From: Gammaproteobacteria bacterium
GTDB taxonomy: Bacteria; Pseudomonadota; Gammaproteobacteria; Steroidobacterales; Steroidobacteraceae
NCBI GenBank assembly: GCA_005877705.1
Contig: VBNY01000007.1
Location: 1 to 10,200, forward strand
Direction of reading: 5' to 3'
Length of the DNA stretch: 10,200 nt
Under the pieces are notes generated by a model that was not told where the DNA came from, searched no databases, and saw only the letters and a program-made list of their open reading frames with translations. The position numbers were made by a program, and so were the translations under genes. Positions 1 through 8,324 of the stretch are shown here, in pieces; position 1 is the stretch's first letter, and each line of letters starts with the position of its first letter.

Positions 1-516
1 GACCGGATCCTGCGTGCCGTGGGCCAGGAAGATCGGCGTTGACTGGTTCGCAGCGACTCGCTCCGTTGCGAAGCTCGAGGCCAGCAGCATGTAGCACGAG
101 AGCCCCATCATCCCTGCGAGCTTTTGCGGATACCGAATGCCGCTGTAGACGGCCACCGCACCGCCTTGGGAGAACCCTGCCAGCACGATGCGCTCGCTGG
201 CGATGCCACGGTCGTTTTCACGCTTGATCAGCGCCACGACGGCGGCCTGTGAGCTGCGAATCCCCGCCTCATCCTGTGGCGCGCGCCGATCGATTGCGAT
301 GATGTCGTACCACGCGCGCATCGCAAAGCCGCCGTTCAGCGTCACGGGCCGCACCGGCGCGTGGGGGAAGACGAAGCGCAGCGCCCGTTCTCCCGAATGC
401 ACCAGCTGCGGCACGATCGGCTCGAAATCATGGCCGTCGGCGCCCAGGCCGTGCAGCCAGATCACCGTGCCGGTCGGCGTGGGGCCGGTTTCCACTTCAA
501 TCAGCTCGAGCGGCAC
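1..516 (-). CDS. Carboxylesterase / phospholipase family alpha/beta hydrolase (3'-truncated by window edge)
   Basis: This gene encodes a cytosolic alpha/beta hydrolase of the carboxylesterase/phospholipase (acyl-protein-thioesterase-like) family, which hydrolyses short acyl esters or thioesters. I translated the minus strand by hand and saw 172 residues up to the edge. The family opening VIWLHGLGADGHDFEPIV is at residues 18-35. The nucleophile elbow GFSQGG at 114-119 places the catalytic Ser at 116. HGTQDPV at 166-172 supplies the acid Asp170. The catalytic His should lie past the left edge. Family members are about 220 residues, so roughly 50 are missing. There is no signal peptide. I prefer the GTG start at 516 because AGGAG sits six bases upstream and the resulting N-terminus matches the family. 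An in-frame ATG at 573 would add 19 unlike residues. The oxygenase gene lies 66 bases upstream on the same strand, suggesting an operon. The natural substrate is not readable from sequence. Confidence 0.9.
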   Translation of the reverse strand, partial: MPLELIEVETGPTPTGTVIWLHGLGADGHDFEPIVPQLVHSGERALRFVFPHAPVRPVTLNGGFAMRAWYDIIAIDRRAPQDEAGIRSSQAAVVALIKRENDRGIASERIVLAGFSQGGAVAVYSGIRYPQKLAGMMGLSCYMLLASSFATERVAANQSTPIFLAHGTQDPV

Positions 517-522
517 GGGCGA

Positions 523-527
523 CTCCT
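523..527 (-). promoter_or_regulatory. Ribosome binding site AGGAG deciding the esterase start
   Basis: On the minus strand AGGAG lies six bases before GTG at 516. This supports that GTG over the in-frame ATG at 573, whose upstream bases (TGAGTCGTTGCG) hold no good Shine-Dalgarno sequence and run into the stop of the oxygenase gene. Confidence 0.7.
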
Positions 528-582
528 GAAGTTGCGAACGCGGGACTAAGCACGATGATAGTTCACTGCGCATCGCAACGAC

Positions 583-1197
583 TCACCAGTTGTAATTGAA
601 GCTGATGCTGATCCGTTCGACTGCGACCGGATTGGGCGGCACCTCGTGCCGCAGCCAGCTCTCAAACAGTACGACATCGCCGGTTTGCGCCGGCATCACG
701 ATCCACGGCCGGTTCGCGCGGCGCGCCGTCGCAAGCCTGGGAGGCGCTGCCATGAAGCGTTCGAGGCGCGGGTCTTCGAACTTCAGTCCCGGGCAACGTC
801 GCGGCGTCTTGACGTAGTACGTGCCGCTGATCGTCGACAGTGGATGCAGGTGCAACCCGTGCACTACGTTGCGTGGCATGATGTTCACCCAACAATCCGT
901 CATCGCCAGCGTGCGCCCGCCGAGGTCGAATTCCAGCGCACGGGCGAAGGCCGCGACATGCCGATTCAGCCTGCGCTCGAGCTCCGCAAAGGTCGGGGAC
1001 AATTGATGCATGCGGCTCGCGGAGCTATAAGAGGTGTAGCCGCCGGGGTAGTTCTTCGCAGACCACCGCCGGCCGGCCGCGTCATCGAGCGCAAGCTGCC
1101 GACACTCGCGCAGCAGTTGGCTGTTGAGCCGCTGCCCGTGCACGCGCCTCAGGCGGGCCGAATAGACGAGTGTCGCAAAGATTGCATGTGTGGTCAT
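583..1197 (-). CDS. Putative 2-oxoglutarate/Fe(II) oxygenase, TIGR02466 type (204 aa)
   Basis: The product resembles the small double-stranded beta-helix proteins annotated as putative 2OG-Fe(II) oxygenases (TIGR02466, about 200 residues). These are predicted to use iron and 2-oxoglutarate to hydroxylate an unknown substrate. Seen in the sequence: CWVNIMPRNVVHGLHLHPLS at residues 102-121, with the HLH pair at 116 and 118 as likely metal ligands. SGTYYVKTP follows at 124-132. GDVVLFESWLRHEVPPN at 173-189 carries the likely distal ligand His184. Arg195 in ERISISFNYNW is the likely 2OG carboxylate contact near the C-terminus. Length is normal and nothing suggests export. The ATG start at 1197 gives the usual N-terminus; it lies only 12 bases from the start of the divergent peptidase gene. 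The stop is close to the downstream esterase gene, which suggests one transcript. Family assignment is fairly firm, but the substrate is unknown. Confidence 0.85.
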   Translation of the reverse strand: MTTHAIFATLVYSARLRRVHGQRLNSQLLRECRQLALDDAAGRRWSAKNYPGGYTSYSSASRMHQLSPTFAELERRLNRHVAAFARALEFDLGGRTLAMTDCWVNIMPRNVVHGLHLHPLSTISGTYYVKTPRRCPGLKFEDPRLERFMAAPPRLATARRANRPWIVMPAQTGDVVLFESWLRHEVPPNPVAVERISISFNYNW

Positions 1198-1209
1198 GGT
1201 CTGAAGTAT

Positions 1210-3120
1210 ATGGAACGCTCCCCCTACGGCACATGGCGCTCGGTGATTTCGGCGGCGGATCTCGCACGCTCAGCGGTCTCACTCGGCTACGTGCAGGTGG
1301 CTGGCGGCGCGCCGTACTGGCTGGAGAGCCGACCCGCCGAGGGCGGTCGCTATGTGATCGTGACGAGCGCGGCAGAGGGCCAAGTGACAGAGCTGACAGC
1401 GGCCGGCTTCAACGTCCGGACGCGGGTCCACGAATACGGTGGCGCCGCTTACGCTCTGAGCCATGGCGCGATCTATTTCAGCAACTTCTCCGATCAGCGC
1501 CTCTACGTCCAGCGGCCCGGCGATGCTCCCGTTCCACTGACCCCGGAAGGGTATCGCTACGCCGATTGCGTACCCGATGCCTCTGGAGCTCGCCTGCTGT
1601 GTGTGCGAGAAGACCACGCCGGAGGCGGCGAGCCGAAGAACGCCATCGTCGCGCTGAGCACGGCCGGCGGCACCGCAGGTACCGTGCTCTTTGGCGCCAG
1701 CGACTTCGTGGCCTATCCCCGCGTCAGCCCCGACGGCCGGCGAATCGCCTGGATCGCCTGGAATCATCCCGACATGCCCTGGGACGCCACGACACTCTAT
1801 GTGGCCGAGCTGACGGCTGCGGGCCTCGACCAAGTCACCGCCATCGCCGGCGGCCCGCACGAATCGGTGGTCGAGCCGCAGTGGGGTGCCGACGGCTCGC
1901 TGTATTTCATCTCCGACCGTTCCAACTGGTGGAATCTCTACCGCTACAGGAGCAAGCGCGTCGAAGCGATTCTGTCCATCGCCGCGGAGCTTGCCGGTCC
2001 GCTGTGGACGCTGGGTCAATCAACCTACGCACTGCTCGCAGACGGTCGTGCCGCCGTGCGCTACTGTTGCAATGCGCGCGACAAGCTGGGGGTGGTGAAT
2101 CTCGAGTCCGGCACGCTGGCGACGCTCGATCTGCCGTTCGTCGCCCTGTCGAGCATTCAGCTTCTGTCCGCAAACACCGTGGTGGCCATCGCGGCATCGC
2201 CGATCGAGGAACCCGCGATCGTGACCATCGACCTCGCCACAGGCAGCCACCGGGCATTGCGCGCACCGGGCGCGCTGAAGCTGGATGCTGCATTCATCTC
2301 GGTCCCCGAGCCGCTCGAGTTCCCGACGGCCGGCGGGCTCACCGCGCACGCGTTCTATTACCCACCGACCAACCCTGAATACTCGGCCCCCGACGCTGAC
2401 AAGCCGCCGCTCGTCGTGAAGGTCCACGGCGGTCCGACGAACCATTCGAAGCCCGAGCTCAGCATGCCCACGCAGTACTGGACTTCCCGCGGGTTTGCGT
2501 TGTTGGATGTCAACCATGGCGGGAGCAGCGGCTTCGGACGCGCTTACCGCGAGCGCCTCAACGGCAATTGGGGAGTCGTAGACACGGGCGACGTGGTCGC
2601 CGCCGTCCAGTACGTCGTCGCCAGGGGGCTTGTCGATGGCAACCGCGCCGCCATCCGGGGCGGAAGTGCGGGCGGTTTCACGGTGCTCGCGGCATTGGCC
2701 TTTCACGACGTATTCAAGGCGGGAGCGAACTATTACGGGATCAGCGACCTCGAGGGACTCGCCCGCGATACGCACAAGTTCGAAAGCCGCTACCTGGATC
2801 GTCTCGTCGCGCCGTTGCCGCAAGGGCGGCCGATCTACGAGGCACGCGCGCCGATCCATCATCTCGGCGGCTTCAACGCACCGCTGATCACCTTTCAGGG
2901 ACTGGAAGACAAAGTGGTCCCTCCGAGTCAATCGCGCGCCATTGTCGCAGCCCTCAGAGCGAAGGGTGTGCCCGTCGCCTACCTCGAGTTCGAGGGCGAG
3001 CAACACGGCTTTCGCAAGGCGGAAAGCATCGTGAGCTCGCTCGAGGCGGAGTTGGCGTTCTACGGCCAGGTATTCGGCTTCACCCCGGCAGGCCGCATCG
3101 AGCCCGTGAAGCTGCAGTAG
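1210..3120 (+). CDS. S9 family serine peptidase (prolyl oligopeptidase / acylaminoacyl-peptidase-like), 636 aa
   Basis: This is a cytosolic serine peptidase of clan SC, family S9, which cleaves short peptides or acyl-blocked N-termini reaching the active site through a beta-propeller. Residues about 20-360 form the propeller: repeat-like blades include YPRVSPDGRRIAWIAW at 169-184 and EPQWGADGSLYFISDRSNWW at 222-241. Residues about 370-636 are the alpha/beta hydrolase domain. HGGP at 406-409 forms the oxyanion region, and the catalytic triad reads Ser486 (GGSAGG), Asp567 (GLEDKVVPP) and His599 (EGEQHGF). No signal peptide is visible. I chose ATG at 1210 because PYGTWRSVIS directly after it is the usual family N-terminus. 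The frame stays open further upstream, but only as the antisense of the oxygenase gene. No strong Shine-Dalgarno precedes the ATG. The 3' end lies 16 bases from the convergent hipA stop. Exact peptide specificity cannot be read. Confidence 0.93.
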   Translation: MERSPYGTWRSVISAADLARSAVSLGYVQVAGGAPYWLESRPAEGGRYVIVTSAAEGQVTELTAAGFNVRTRVHEYGGAAYALSHGAIYFSNFSDQRLYVQRPGDAPVPLTPEGYRYADCVPDASGARLLCVREDHAGGGEPKNAIVALSTAGGTAGTVLFGASDFVAYPRVSPDGRRIAWIAWNHPDMPWDATTLYVAELTAAGLDQVTAIAGGPHESVVEPQWGADGSLYFISDRSNWWNLYRYRSKRVEAILSIAAELAGPLWTLGQSTYALLADGRAAVRYCCNARDKLGVVNLESGTLATLDLPFVALSSIQLLSANTVVAIAASPIEEPAIVTIDLATGSHRALRAPGALKLDAAFISVPEPLEFPTAGGLTAHAFYYPPTNPEYSAPDADKPPLVVKVHGGPTNHSKPELSMPTQYWTSRGFALLDVNHGGSSGFGRAYRERLNGNWGVVDTGDVVAAVQYVVARGLVDGNRAAIRGGSAGGFTVLAALAFHDVFKAGANYYGISDLEGLARDTHKFESRYLDRLVAPLPQGRPIYEARAPIHHLGGFNAPLITFQGLEDKVVPPSQSRAIVAALRAKGVPVAYLEFEGEQHGFRKAESIVSSLEAELAFYGQVFGFTPAGRIEPVKLQ

Positions 3121-3676
3121 GTGGCACAGCCGCCGATCAAACGCTGAGCCGCCCCGATTTGGCCGCCTCGCGCTGCTCCCGCAGGAAGGGTCGGTCGATC
3201 TGCTCGGCGTACAGCTCGATGTCTCCGGGAGTCACGCCACAGCCCTTGAAGTGCTCCTTCCAACCGTCCGCGACGCGCGCGACGACGCGCACTTCTCGGA
3301 CAGCGTCGTCCTTCCCGAGCGCGAACATCGAAGACATCGACAACGCATTGGCAAGCGTTGCGTCGGCCTCCTGCTCCCCCACGCGCATCTGTTGATATCC
3401 GAGGGCCTGTCCTGAGGGCAGGATGTCGTAGGCGGGAGAGAGCTCGTACTGCTGCGCATCCGTCATCAACAGCGCGTGGTTCTTCTCGTGATCGTCGGTA
3501 TTGTCGAGCAGGATGTTGAACACCATGCGGCGAAAGAGCTCGCGCGCGTGCTCCGCGTATACATCTCCTTCGGTAACTCCCTTGCGCCGCAGCAGCTGCG
3601 CCAACTCGGGATAGCCGAATCGCTCGGCGGCGGCGCGCAGCGCGACGCCTGCGGAAAGGCTATGTATCCGCAACCC

Positions 3677-3694
3677 GCGATCGCGATCGCGATC
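3677..3694. repeat. Three tandem GCGATC units inside the hipA C-lobe
   Basis: GCGATC occurs three times in tandem. On the coding strand it encodes Asp-Arg pairs in RFDRDRDRG, where the family usually has a single RFDR followed by a short loop. The unit length is six, so gain or loss of one unit keeps frame and does not cause the frameshift. It lies 16 bases or more from the suspected deletion junction. Confidence 0.6.
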
Positions 3695-3725
3695 GAAGCG
3701 CTTGATCGCCACAGCGTAGGCGCGT

Positions 3726-3743
3726 CCGTCGGGTCACCGTCGG
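3726..3743. repeat. Short direct repeat CCGTCGG flanking the hipA break
   Basis: CCGTCGG occurs at 3726-3732 and 3737-3743. On the coding strand the copy at 3726-3732 can be read both as part of DPTD (the frame entering the break) and as part of PDGR (the frame leaving it). Both peptides are plausible flanks of the missing HipA segment. This fits a deletion between short homologous stretches that also shifted the frame. The role in the deletion is inference. Confidence 0.45.
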
Positions 3744-4312
3744 CAAATTTGATGACCCATTGCTCCCCGGCGATGTCCAACAACGCCTTGGGGCGCGCGC
3801 CGCCCATGGTGACACCGGGGGCGAGCAAGCGTTTCTGCGCCGCCGTCACTGGCTCGTTCTCCTGCACCTTGCGGATCAACTCGTGGATCTGATCCGCATC
3901 CTCGAGCGTCGGCAAAGGGCCGAGGCGCCGGGGCAGGTACTCTTGCGCGGAGGTGGAAACTCCCAGTGCGCCGAAGCGGTCGTCGCCAGCGAAGTAGAGA
4001 TACTCGAGCAGCGACAGGCGCGCGGGCTTGTCGATGAAGCGGATCACCCGCTCCCCCCAGCGATCCGGCCGAGCGTCGTCGACCGCGCCGACGGCCAGAC
4101 CTTTTTCCGCTGGCAGGAACTCCTCGCCGATGAGCGGAAGGTCCTCGCTGAGCGGAAACCCGCGCCGTAACCAGAAGTCGGCATAGCGCAGTGACACTCC
4201 CTGCAGGGAGCGAACCAGATGCAGCTCACCGATCAGGACGGGCTGCTGCGGGCGGGTCAACAGCCACAGATACAACCGGTCTGTCGGCTGGTACGTCGGG
4301 CTCGCCGCCTTC

Positions 4313-4687
4313 TCACTCATGCGTGGGCTTCTGTCGGGCCAACCGGGCCTCGGCGGAGGCGGCGGATCTCACCGCGCGCCGCTTCAGGGCATCGCGGACA
4401 TCGCTCTCCAGGGCCCCGCGGTCGCTACCGGGCGCGGCGACGTCTGCCAGCGCGCCCACCCTGCCGATTAGCCACAGCGCCGTCGTGTAAATGCCGGCGC
4501 CCACGCCCGGATCACCCCGCTCCATCCGAATCAGAGTCGGAACGGAGCAGCCGAGACGCTTCGCCCAGGCTCGCTGGGACTCGCGCCGCCGGACCCGTGC
4601 GATGGCCAGGTTTTCGCCCAGGGCTCGCAAGGCCTGGGCGGCGGCCGGCGGCATCGTGGTCAGCGCTTTGGGGGTCTTTGGCACCAT
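4313..4687 (-). CDS. hipB: HipB-like antitoxin, XRE-family helix-turn-helix protein (124 aa)
   Basis: This is a small DNA-binding protein expected to repress its own operon and neutralise HipA. The helix-turn-helix domain spans about residues 20-80. LGENLAIARVRRRESQRAWA (23-42) forms the first helices, then KRLGCSVPTLIRMERGDPGV (43-62) shows the XRE recognition helix and the typical ERGDP turn. The C-terminal tail (85-124) is charged and probably flexible. The gene overlaps the following hipA start by 8 bases (ATGAGTGA), so the two are translationally coupled. The ATG at 4687 has no Shine-Dalgarno sequence. A promoter whose transcript would begin at or next to the ATG suggests a leaderless message; ATG at 4654 is an alternative. 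The reading frame is intact even though its toxin partner is broken. The hipB call rests on the domain plus position; the family is highly variable. Confidence 0.78.
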   Translation of the reverse strand: MVPKTPKALTTMPPAAAQALRALGENLAIARVRRRESQRAWAKRLGCSVPTLIRMERGDPGVGAGIYTTALWLIGRVGALADVAAPGSDRGALESDVRDALKRRAVRSAASAEARLARQKPTHE

Positions 4688-4689
4688 AA

Positions 4690-4723
4690 AGAGTTTATCA
4701 CAATTGCCATTTTAATCAACTCT
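4690..4723. promoter_or_regulatory. Imperfect inverted repeat, likely HipB operator, overlapping the hipB promoter
   Basis: The arms AGAGTTTATCACAAT (4690-4704) and, read on the other strand, AGAGTTGATTAAAAT (4723-4709) match at 12 of 15 positions around a 4-base centre. The site begins two bases upstream of the hipB ATG in an AT-rich patch that stands out from the GC-rich surroundings. Self-repressing antitoxins commonly bind such repeats. It does not contain the E. coli TATCC-N8-GGATA operator. Binding by this HipB is inferred from position. Confidence 0.6.
4692..4719 (-). promoter_or_regulatory. Candidate sigma-70 promoter for hipB(A)
   Basis: On the minus strand TTGATT (4719-4714) and TAAACT (4697-4692) are separated by 16 bases, matching -35 and -10 elements moderately well. 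Transcription would begin around 4685-4688, at or beside the ATG at 4687, which fits the missing ribosome site. Both elements lie inside the inverted repeat, so HipB binding would block polymerase. Confidence 0.38.
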
Positions 4724-4860
4724 ATGTTACCTAAAGCGTAAGGCAGTCACACCCTCACGCGAGCTGCGCGGCTCCAATTCTTCTTTTTCGAATGCCGTTG
4801 GCCGAGGGGCGCGTTATCGTCCAGACTTCACGCACGACAATTACCGACGAGTGACCCACC

Positions 4861-6432
<1,572 letters not shown>

Positions 6433-6453
6433 GCCTTCGACCCAACATTCAGA

Positions 6454-8145
6454 CTAGACCGCCGTGAGCCGTACGACTGCCGGCTGGCGGAGGGTTGCGC
6501 CGCGGAATGTGTGTTGTCGGCTTGCCGTGCGAACGACCGCCAGGCCGGCGGAAACCCTGGCGGCTGCCGCCGGCAACGGCGGCCGGACCGCTATCACCGC
6601 GGATGCAACGTTCGCGACGGGGTCAAGCTCCGGGGCACCGAGCACGCTCTCGAGAAAGTAAGCCGCCAGGTCGGTGCGCCCGTCGAGCCCGGCCTTGCGA
6701 TAGATCGCCTGCGCCTGCTGGCGGACGGTTCGATCGCTGGTATTGCGGGCCCCGGCAATGTCCTTGAGGCGCAGTCCCTTCAGCATCAGATGCGCCACGC
6801 TACGCTCCGCGCAAGTCAATCCCCAGCGCGCGAACTCGCGCTCGATCTGCGTATACATTCCAACACGCACCGCTGCCGCGTCCTGGCTCCGCTGCAATGC
6901 CTCCCGGGTGCGGCGCTCGACTTGCTGTGAGAGCTCGAGCAGAGCCCGTCCCAGACTTGCCTCGCGCCGCCGGGCGGCGAGCTTCTGGCAGCACAGAGCG
7001 ACCAGGAGCGCGACGAACCCGGCTGCAAGCGCCAGCAGCCACCCTAGCCGGCTCCTCAGGGGATTCAACAGAGCTCCGGGGTTCGGCGCGACGCCGGTGA
7101 GCGCCTCGGACTTGGAGATGCGGGTGCGCTCCTCTGCCACGAGCTGAGAAAAATCCGCAGCGCCTAGATAGGCGCTCCTCAGGTGGTACGGCTGCAGGGC
7201 TGCCCGCCACCTGGGACTCTGCACCATCTGTTGAATGGCCGCCTCGAGCCGGGCCTTGTCGTTATCGCTGACCGCGGCAGGTGCAAATGCTCCAAACCAG
7301 TTGCTGATCGAAGTACCGACGATGCCGAGCTGCCGGAATGTCGGAATGTTCACCCCTTCGATCGGCTGCCGCGAAACCACCGCGAGGCCGCGAAGCTTGC
7401 CGGCGCGAATGAACCGTTCGAGCTCGCGGTAACCGTCGATTCCCACGGAGAATCGTCCGCCGGCGAGCTGCGTCGCCACTTCGCTCGCGCTCGGGAAGGA
7501 TTCGTACTGCATGAGCTCCGGCGCAACACCGGCTGCACGGGCGAGCTGCCACATCGTTGGGTGGTCCGAGCCGCCGACGGAGCCGCCGACCCAATGGATG
7601 GCTTGCGGATTGCTCCGCATGGCTGCGAGGAGATCATCGAGGTTGCGATCCGGCGATGACGCCGGTACGACCACGACATCGGCATCCGATGTGAGCTGGG
7701 CGATGGGAGTCAGGTCGTTGAGTGCGCTCACGGCATGCTTCGATACCGCCGCGCCCACCATGAGCATGCCGCCGATCAGCAAGGAGCGCCCATCTGCGCG
7801 CCGCGAGCTGACGAAGTTCGACAGGCCGATGAGCCCGCCGTGGCCTGGGATGTGCTCGATCTGCACGGAGCGAACGATCCCTGCGGCCTCGAGGACCTGC
7901 TTCATGGCCTGGGCGGTCGAATCCCAGCCGCCTCCGGGGTGCGAAGGGGCGACGAGCGTCAAGTGCTCCAGCGGCTCGTTCGCGCCGGCCCGCGCCTCAT
8001 CCCGGGCGAGTGCCGAATGCAGGTCGAGCAGGCAGGCCAGCGCAACAAGGCACCACCCTGGAGTGCGCCAGTACCGCTGCCAGGAAACTTCGGATTCGCG
8101 TTCTGATGTTATGCTGTCGCCCTCCCGGCGCCATGACACGGCCAC
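6454..8145 (-). CDS. Membrane one-component regulator: TctC/Bug-type periplasmic receptor domain, TM helix, LuxR-type HTH (563 aa)
   Basis: The protein appears to sense a periplasmic solute and bind DNA directly. Residues 31-47 (WCLVALACLLDLHSALA) are a signal peptide or anchor. Residues about 60-345 match the tripartite-tricarboxylate receptor (TctC/Bug) fold: APSHPGGGWDSTAQAM at 66-81, IEHIPGHGGLIG at 96-107, and the APAAVSDNDKARLEAAIQ region at 288-305. LGWLLALAAGFVALLVAL (367-384) is a transmembrane helix followed by the positive stretch QKLAARRREASLGR, placing the C-terminus inside. Residues 392-425 look coiled-coil. LTCAERSVAHLMLKGLRLKD (443-462) and SDRTVRQQAQAIYRKAGL (470-487) form a LuxR/GerE helix-turn-helix. 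Residues 504-563 are an Ala/Val/Arg-rich tail of unclear role. No receiver or kinase domain exists. The start is GTG 8145 or 8139; no in-frame ATG occurs until residue 81. Targets and ligand are unknown; Bug proteins usually bind carboxylates. No TctA or TctB genes are nearby. Confidence 0.9.
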   Translation of the reverse strand: MAVSWRREGDSITSERESEVSWQRYWRTPGWCLVALACLLDLHSALARDEARAGANEPLEHLTLVAPSHPGGGWDSTAQAMKQVLEAAGIVRSVQIEHIPGHGGLIGLSNFVSSRRADGRSLLIGGMLMVGAAVSKHAVSALNDLTPIAQLTSDADVVVVPASSPDRNLDDLLAAMRSNPQAIHWVGGSVGGSDHPTMWQLARAAGVAPELMQYESFPSASEVATQLAGGRFSVGIDGYRELERFIRAGKLRGLAVVSRQPIEGVNIPTFRQLGIVGTSISNWFGAFAPAAVSDNDKARLEAAIQQMVQSPRWRAALQPYHLRSAYLGAADFSQLVAEERTRISKSEALTGVAPNPGALLNPLRSRLGWLLALAAGFVALLVALCCQKLAARRREASLGRALLELSQQVERRTREALQRSQDAAAVRVGMYTQIEREFARWGLTCAERSVAHLMLKGLRLKDIAGARNTSDRTVRQQAQAIYRKAGLDGRTDLAAYFLESVLGAPELDPVANVASAVIAVRPPLPAAAARVSAGLAVVRTASRQHTFRGATLRQPAVVRLTAV

Positions 8146-8324
8146 GCTGGCCCTGCACCGCGACGTTGCCGCTCGAAGCTGACGCGAACCTGAAAGGGGG
8201 ATAAATTAAAATTCAGCTCAGCCTGCCAGCGTCCGCGCAAGCGCGCAGGCGGGCCGTAAATTAGCCTCGCAAATCAGGGATCTACGTCGAGGAGGCTCGA
8301 GGCAAGGAAGGAGGCCCGCTGCGT
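8146..8324. other. Intergenic spacer with stem-loops and AT-rich patch
   Basis: This spacer separates two genes that both read leftward. Inverted repeats are GCCTGC/GCAGGC (8221-8226 and 8245-8250) enclosing CGCGC-AA-GCGCG (8234-8245, sharing G8245), and GCCTCG/CGAGGC (8264-8269 and 8298-8303). On the minus strand both are followed by short AT-rich runs (TAATTTA after the second), but neither has a proper run of T, so intrinsic termination after the PstS-like gene is possible and weak. The AT-rich stretch at 8202-8213 could hold a -10 region for the receptor-regulator gene, but I see no convincing -35. A purine-rich run covers 8289-8314 on the plus strand. Confidence 0.4.

Larger units (their letters stand above)
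3137..4320 (-). pseudogene. hipA: hipA-type toxin kinase, disrupted by frameshift and internal deletion
   Basis: Intact HipA toxins are Ser/Thr kinases (about 420-440 residues) that phosphorylate targets such as glutamyl-tRNA synthetase and induce dormancy; HipB neutralises them. Frame one starts at ATG 4320 and gives a normal N-lobe: ARPDRWGERVI at 83-93, FGALGVS at 116-122, GVTMGGARPKALL at 169-181 and the ATP-lysine strand WVIKF (Lys191). After DPTDAPT (197-203) the sequence becomes out-of-frame translation and stops at 3466. The C-lobe continues in another frame from about 3733 to the stop at 3137. It keeps RFDRDRDR, the catalytic loop NTDDHEKNH (Asp at the E. coli D309 position) and LSPAYDILP (Mg-binding Asp, D332 position). 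The helix normally between the lobes, typically EHA...LA..AGI, is absent, so this is more than a single-base error. No ribosome site precedes the GTG at 3712, so separate translation of the C-lobe is unlikely. The start overlaps hipB by 8 bases. Confidence 0.85.

Noticed and set aside
646..1209. Open frame joined in frame to the N-terminus of the S9 peptidase, which would make an 824-residue protein
   Set aside because: It is the antisense of the oxygenase gene and shows no protein family features; the peptidase motif PYGTWRS fixes the true start near 1210.
1279..3006. Long minus-strand open frames opposite the S9 peptidase (246 and 328 codons)
   Set aside because: They are antisense shadows from high GC content; composition is Arg/Val/Asp-rich without recognisable domains, while the plus-strand peptidase has a full catalytic triad.
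3137..3712. C-terminal HipA fragment as an independent gene starting at GTG 3712
   Set aside because: It lacks the ATP-binding N-lobe and any ribosome site, and its upstream frame is plainly the rest of hipA.
3466..3730. A single-base sequencing error as the whole explanation of the split hipA
   Set aside because: Restoring frame would still leave the helix between the lobes missing, so an actual deletion is needed.
6433..6453. Bidirectional terminator between convergent mmsA and the receptor-regulator gene
   Set aside because: The 21-base gap has no inverted repeat or T-run.
7511..8182. A 223-codon plus-strand open frame over the start of the receptor-regulator gene
   Set aside because: It is rich in Ser/Arg/Pro and antisense to a recognisable TctC domain; no ribosome site or family match was seen.
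8221..8303. Rho-independent terminator after the PstS-like gene
   Set aside because: Stems are present but no clear run of T follows directly; it is kept only as a weak stem-loop note, not as a terminator call.
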